Source of the DNA: Halomonas alkaliantarctica
Lineage (GTDB): Bacteria > Pseudomonadota > Gammaproteobacteria > Pseudomonadales > Halomonadaceae
Direction of reading: 5' to 3'
Assembly (NCBI RefSeq): GCF_029854215.1
Contig: NZ_CP122961.1
Span: 1,736,001 to 1,800,000 of the forward strand
Length of the DNA: 64,000 nucleotides
Position numbers and translations under genes: made by a program. Below, piece after piece: positions 61,230-64,000 of the stretch. How positions within the stretch are numbered: position 1 is the stretch's first letter; the number at the start of each line of letters is the position of its first letter. Below the pieces are notes generated by a model. That model saw only the letters and a list, made by a program, of their open reading frames with translations, ran no database searches and was not told the DNA's origin.

Positions 61230-62931
61230 GCAAAAAGTCGATAATTTGCTCCGCAGGCACCATGGTGGCTTCGCTATCCCGGCGTCCTTTATATTCCAAT
61301 TCACCGTTGTCCAGGCCTCGGTCACCGATTACCAGGCGATGAGGAACGCCCATCAGTTCCAAATCAGCAAACTTAACCCCGGGGCGGGTATCGCGGTCAT
61401 CCAGCAAGACATCTAAGCCTGCGGCCGTGAGCGCTTGGTAAAGACGCTCAGACTCTTCGCGAACGCGTTGGGATTTGTGCGCATTCATCGGCACCAGCGC
61501 CACCTGGAAGGGGGCAATGGCGTTGGGCCAAATAATGCCGGATTCGTCATGGTTCTGCTCAATGGCGGCAGCAACCACGCGAGTCACGCCGATGCCGTAG
61601 CATCCCATCCACGGGTGGCTGGTTTTGCCGTTGTCGCCGAGCACGTTGGCGTTCATCGCCTGAGAGTATTTTTGGCCAAGCTGGAAGACGTGACCGACTT
61701 CAATGCCGCGTTTGATAGACAGCGTGCCTTGGCCATCGGGAGACGGATCGCCTTCCACCACATTACGTAGATCGGCAACCTCAGGTAGGGCTACATCGCG
61801 CTCCCAGTTAATGCCGAAGTAGTGTTTGTGATCCACATTGGCACCGGCTCCGAAGTCGCTCATCAGCGCGACGCTGTGGTCAATAATCACCGGCATTTTC
61901 AAGCCCACCGGGCCGAGCGAACCGGGCCCAGCTCCCACCGCAGCGCGAATCTCCTCTTCGCTGCCCATGGTCAGCGGTGCAGCAACTTGAGATAGGTTTT
62001 CTGCTTTTACCTCGTTCAACTCGTGATCACCGCGAACCAGCAGCGCGATTAAACCGCCTTCTGCTGCGTGAACCATCAACGTTTTAACGGTTTTCTCTAT
62101 TGGTAGCCCAAACTGCTCCACCAATGCGGCGATGGTTTTGGCGTTAGGCGTATCTACCAGATGCATCTCTTGGGTAGGCGCTTCACGATGTATGTCGCTA
62201 CCCAGGGGAGCTGGCAGGGCTTCGGCCTTTTCCATGTTCGCAGCGTAGTCGGAGGAGGTGGAGAACACGATATCGTCTTCGCCCGAGTCGGCCAGCACGT
62301 GGAATTCATGGGAACCGGTGCCACCGATCGAGCCGTTGTCAGCAATAACGGGACGAAAGTTAAGCCCTAAACGCGTGAAAATGCGCGTGTAGGCATCGTA
62401 CATATCCTGGTAAGTCTGTTTCAGCGAAGCTTCATCCAGGTGAAAAGAGTAAGCGTCCTTCATGATGAACTCGCGGGAACGCATTACCCCAAAACGTGGG
62501 CGAATCTCGTCACGGAACTTGGTCTGAATCTGGTAGAAATTGACCGGCAGCTGTTTATAGCTGGCGATCTCTTTGCGGACCAGATCGGTAATGACTTCTT
62601 CATGGGTCGGACCGACGCAGTAGTCGCGCTCGTGGCGATCTTTCAGGCGTAACAGTTCAGGGCCATATTGCTCCCAACGGCCAGACTCCTGCCAAAGTTC
62701 TGCGGGCTGCACGGCGGGCATCAGTACTTCTTGAGCGCCTGCACGGTTCATCTCTTCGCGCACAATGGCTTCCACTTTGCGCAGGGTGCGCAGGCCAAGT
62801 GGCAGCCAAGTGTATAGCCCAGAGGTTAAGCGGCGAATCATGCCAGCGCGGAGCATTAGTTGATGACTAATGACTTCGGCGTCAGCTGGGGTTTCTTTGA
62901 GAGTGGCAATCAGTAATTGGCTGGCGCGCAT
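61213..62931 (-). CDS. proS: Prolyl-tRNA synthetase
   Basis: 572 residues from ATG 62931 ([20 protein letters not shown]), exactly the E. coli ProS length; the frame is open 34 codons upstream through a repetitive leader that is rejected as coding. Class II motifs: [27 protein letters not shown] (motif 2), [17 protein letters not shown] (motif 3). The editing insert (about 225-400) is present, with [12 protein letters not shown] and [15 protein letters not shown]. Catalyses Pro-tRNA formation. AAGGA lies 12 bases upstream of the ATG. Confidence 0.97.
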   Translation of the reverse strand: MRASQLLIATLKETPADAEVISHQLMLRAGMIRRLTSGLYTWLPLGLRTLRKVEAIVREEMNRAGAQEVLMPAVQPAELWQESGRWEQYGPELLRLKDRHERDYCVGPTHEEVITDLVRKEIASYKQLPVNFYQIQTKFRDEIRPRFGVMRSREFIMKDAYSFHLDEASLKQTYQDMYDAYTRIFTRLGLNFRPVIADNGSIGGTGSHEFHVLADSGEDDIVFSTSSDYAANMEKAEALPAPLGSDIHREAPTQEMHLVDTPNAKTIAALVEQFGLPIEKTVKTLMVHAAEGGLIALLVRGDHELNEVKAENLSQVAAPLTMGSEEEIRAAVGAGPGSLGPVGLKMPVIIDHSVALMSDFGAGANVDHKHYFGINWERDVALPEVADLRNVVEGDPSPDGQGTLSIKRGIEVGHVFQLGQKYSQAMNANVLGDNGKTSHPWMGCYGIGVTRVVAAAIEQNHDESGIIWPNAIAPFQVALVPMNAHKSQRVREESERLYQALTAAGLDVLLDDRDTRPGVKFADLELMGVPHRLVIGDRGLDNGELEYKGRRDSEATMVPAEQIIDFLREKAS

Positions 62932-62952
62932 GGGCGTGAGCATTCCTTGGGT

Positions 62953-62991
62953 TTTTGAAAACAGGGGTTTTGAAAACTGTTTTTTGAAAAC
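62953..62991. repeat. Three copies of TTTTGAAAAC in the proS leader
   Basis: Copies at 62953-62962, 62968-62977 and 62982-62991, spaced 14-15 bases, between the start of proS and its likely promoter. Each is nearly palindromic. Could be regulator sites or simple local duplication. Confidence 0.75.
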
Positions 62992-63136
62992 TGGATTCTT
63001 GAGTAAGTGCTTGGAAGCGTTGAATGGGAACATTGTACGGCCTAGCGGTTAAAGCGGCAAAATAGTGCTTATGTTCAAATGATCTATGCTTTTGGATAGC
63101 TGTGCTAAACTGATCACGTTTTACGGCGCGTTATTA

Positions 63137-63169
63137 GTCGGTACAAAAAAATTGGTCGGTACAAAAAAA
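63137..63169. repeat. Tandem duplication GTCGGTACAAAAAAA x2
   Basis: Two identical 15-mers at 63137-63151 and 63155-63169, period 18, in the spacer upstream of the lipoprotein gene. Looks like a recent short duplication. Confidence 0.8.
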
Positions 63170-63224
63170 CAAGCGCAGTTTGCTATATAGACTGTCGTTA
63201 TTATTTCAGTTTGAGGGAACCTTC

Positions 63225-63662
63225 ATGCACCAAGCAGTTCGTCGCTGGTTGACTGGCGCCGTCATTGGCGCTTCCATCGTGTCACTGAGTGGTTGCGGTA
63301 CGCTTTTTCACCCAGAGCGTAAGGGCCAAATGAGCGGTGATATTGATCCGGTCATTGCTGTCGCTAATGGGGTTGGCTTGCTGTTCTTTATCGTACCCGG
63401 AGTGATCGCTTATGCCGTGGATTTCTCTAATGGCACCATCTATTTGCCGGGCCGCAACAACGCCTCATCAGTAGATGTTCACCACTTAGACGACGCTATG
63501 GATGTAGCCTCTCTGGAAAAACTGCTCTCTGAAACAGCCGGTCAGCCGGTGAGCCTAGAGAGCGAGTTGGTCATGATTGAAGAGATGAGTAGCCTGGATG
63601 AAGCGTTGGCTATGGTGCGCATGTCGGGCGTGCTAGACCAAGAAAAGCTTTCGGCGATGTAA
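63225..63662 (+). CDS. Small lipoprotein of unknown function
   Basis: 145 residues from ATG 63225 behind TGAGGGAA. The lipobox is SIVSLSGCGTLFHPERKGQ. A hydrophobic segment follows (GVGLLFFIVPGVIAYAVDFSNGTIYLPG), a pattern I know from YceK/YidQ-like small lipoproteins that carry a C-x...PGVIAFAVDFxxGTIYLP motif. The last 60 residues are acidic and helical. Function unknown. A terminator follows. Confidence 0.8.
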   Translation: MHQAVRRWLTGAVIGASIVSLSGCGTLFHPERKGQMSGDIDPVIAVANGVGLLFFIVPGVIAYAVDFSNGTIYLPGRNNASSVDVHHLDDAMDVASLEKLLSETAGQPVSLESELVMIEEMSSLDEALAMVRMSGVLDQEKLSAM

Positions 63663-63679
63663 CGCCCTATCGACCGCTA

Positions 63680-63716
63680 AAACCCAGCCGAGCGCTAAAC
63701 TTTGCTGGGTTTTTTT
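63680..63716 (+). terminator. Terminator after the lipoprotein gene
   Basis: AAACCCAGC and GCTGGGTTT arms with a 15-base loop and seven T following. It also faces the convergent amidase gene. Confidence 0.88.
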
Positions 63717-63730
63717 ATGCTGATCAGCTG

Positions 63731-64000
63731 TTAAGCATATTGTGCAGGGTTGGGCACGCTGGGAAAACGTGGTGGGTGTGCTTCCATGTAGGCGTGGCAG
63801 GCGCGCAGAACCCGCACATCATCAAATTTACCCCCCGCAAGCTGAAAACCTACCGGCAACCCGTTGTCGGTAAAACCGCAGGGTACCGATGCTGCAGGCT
63901 GCTGGCTGAGGTTGAACGGGTAGCTAAAGGGTGCCCACTCTTCCCAGTCCCGCATATCACTGCCCGGGGGAACTTCCTGGTTAATTTCAAACGGCGGAAT
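63731..64000 (-). CDS. Amidase-signature protein, C-terminal 89 residues only
   Basis: The gene enters from beyond the right edge; 89 codons and the stop are visible. PFSYPFNLSQQPAASVPCGF followed by NGLPVGFQLAGGKFDDVRVL is the standard C-terminal block of amidase-signature enzymes (GatA-like fold). The catalytic Ser-Ser-Lys part lies outside, so activity and substrate cannot be judged. Confidence 0.9.
   Translation of the reverse strand: MPPFEINQEVPPGSDMRDWEEWAPFSYPFNLSQQPAASVPCGFTDNGLPVGFQLAGGKFDDVRVLRACHAYMEAHPPRFPSVPNPAQYA

Noticed and set aside
62953..62991. CRISPR-like array in the proS leader
   Set aside because: Repeat units are 10 bases with 4-5 base spacers; far too short for a CRISPR and there are no cas genes.
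62941..63033. N-terminal extension of ProS by 34 residues
   Set aside because: The extension is encoded by the TTTTGAAAAC repeats and lacks homology; the start at 62931 gives the standard 572-residue enzyme.

Overview
The window reads as ordinary chromosome of a moderately GC-rich gammaproteobacterium, most probably a Halomonas-type member of the Halomonadaceae. That is inferred from the character of the proteins (a ProRS of 572 residues that lines up with the enterobacterial type, TopB, AmpG, a DUF3034/globin/EAL operon, TRAP and branched-chain ABC transport, a branched-chain acyl-CoA dissimilation locus) and not from a marker gene such as 16S rRNA. I saw no rRNA, tRNA, CRISPR array, intact transposase or phage structural gene.

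1-18.3 kb is a branched-chain amino acid catabolic block. On the minus strand a liuR-liuA-liuB-liuC-liuD-liuE operon (leucine via isovaleryl-CoA to acetoacetate plus acetyl-CoA) is followed by an acyl-CoA ligase and a methyltransferase cut by the window edge. Divergent from it is a five-gene Liv-type ABC transporter, then a valine branch (isobutyryl-CoA dehydrogenase, 3-hydroxyisobutyryl-CoA hydrolase, 3-hydroxyisobutyrate dehydrogenase). Three related palindromes (9767, 9934, 15027) sit in front of liuR, the transporter and the valine operon, which suggests one LiuR regulon for uptake and breakdown.

18.4-24.8 kb is mixed: GST, a PanE-like reductase, a LysE exporter, a small methyltransferase, an acetyltransferase, and debris including a fragment of a second panE copy. 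At 23.36-24.41 kb there is an AT-rich restriction-endonuclease-like gene with three single-base frameshifts, followed directly by a 99-bp element with the sequence and folding of an integron attC site: a lone gene cassette without an integrase in view.

24.8-30.0 kb is a minus-strand catabolic/transport unit: AraC regulator, TAXI-type TRAP binding protein, fused TRAP permease, PhzF-family isomerase and RidA-family protein, substrate unknown. 30.4-35.6 kb lies between two near-identical 25-bp direct repeats and carries a PAS-GGDEF-EAL protein, a 2-oxoglutarate/Fe(II) amino-acid-hydroxylase-like dioxygenase and a secreted Cys-rich orphan.

35.7-55.7 kb is mostly housekeeping and accessory single genes: IalB-like protein, PAP2 phosphatase, coiled-coil membrane protein, M48 lipoprotein protease, SixA-CHAD fusion, a subtilase paired with a small prodomain-like protein, a GGDEF cyclase, azoR with a divergent LysR regulator and shared palindromes, MgtC, TopB, an ABC1 kinase, a SEC-C protein, AmpG, an FKBP isomerase, and a 40-residue membrane protein (CcoM-like) preceded by a perfect Anr/FNR box.

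55.9-64 kb holds a four-gene c-di-GMP-linked minus-strand operon (cupredoxin-like MauL-type protein, GGDEF/EAL receptor, DUF3034 outer-membrane-type protein, lipoprotein truncated hemoglobin), a lytic transglycosylase, proS, a small lipoprotein and the 3' end of an amidase gene.
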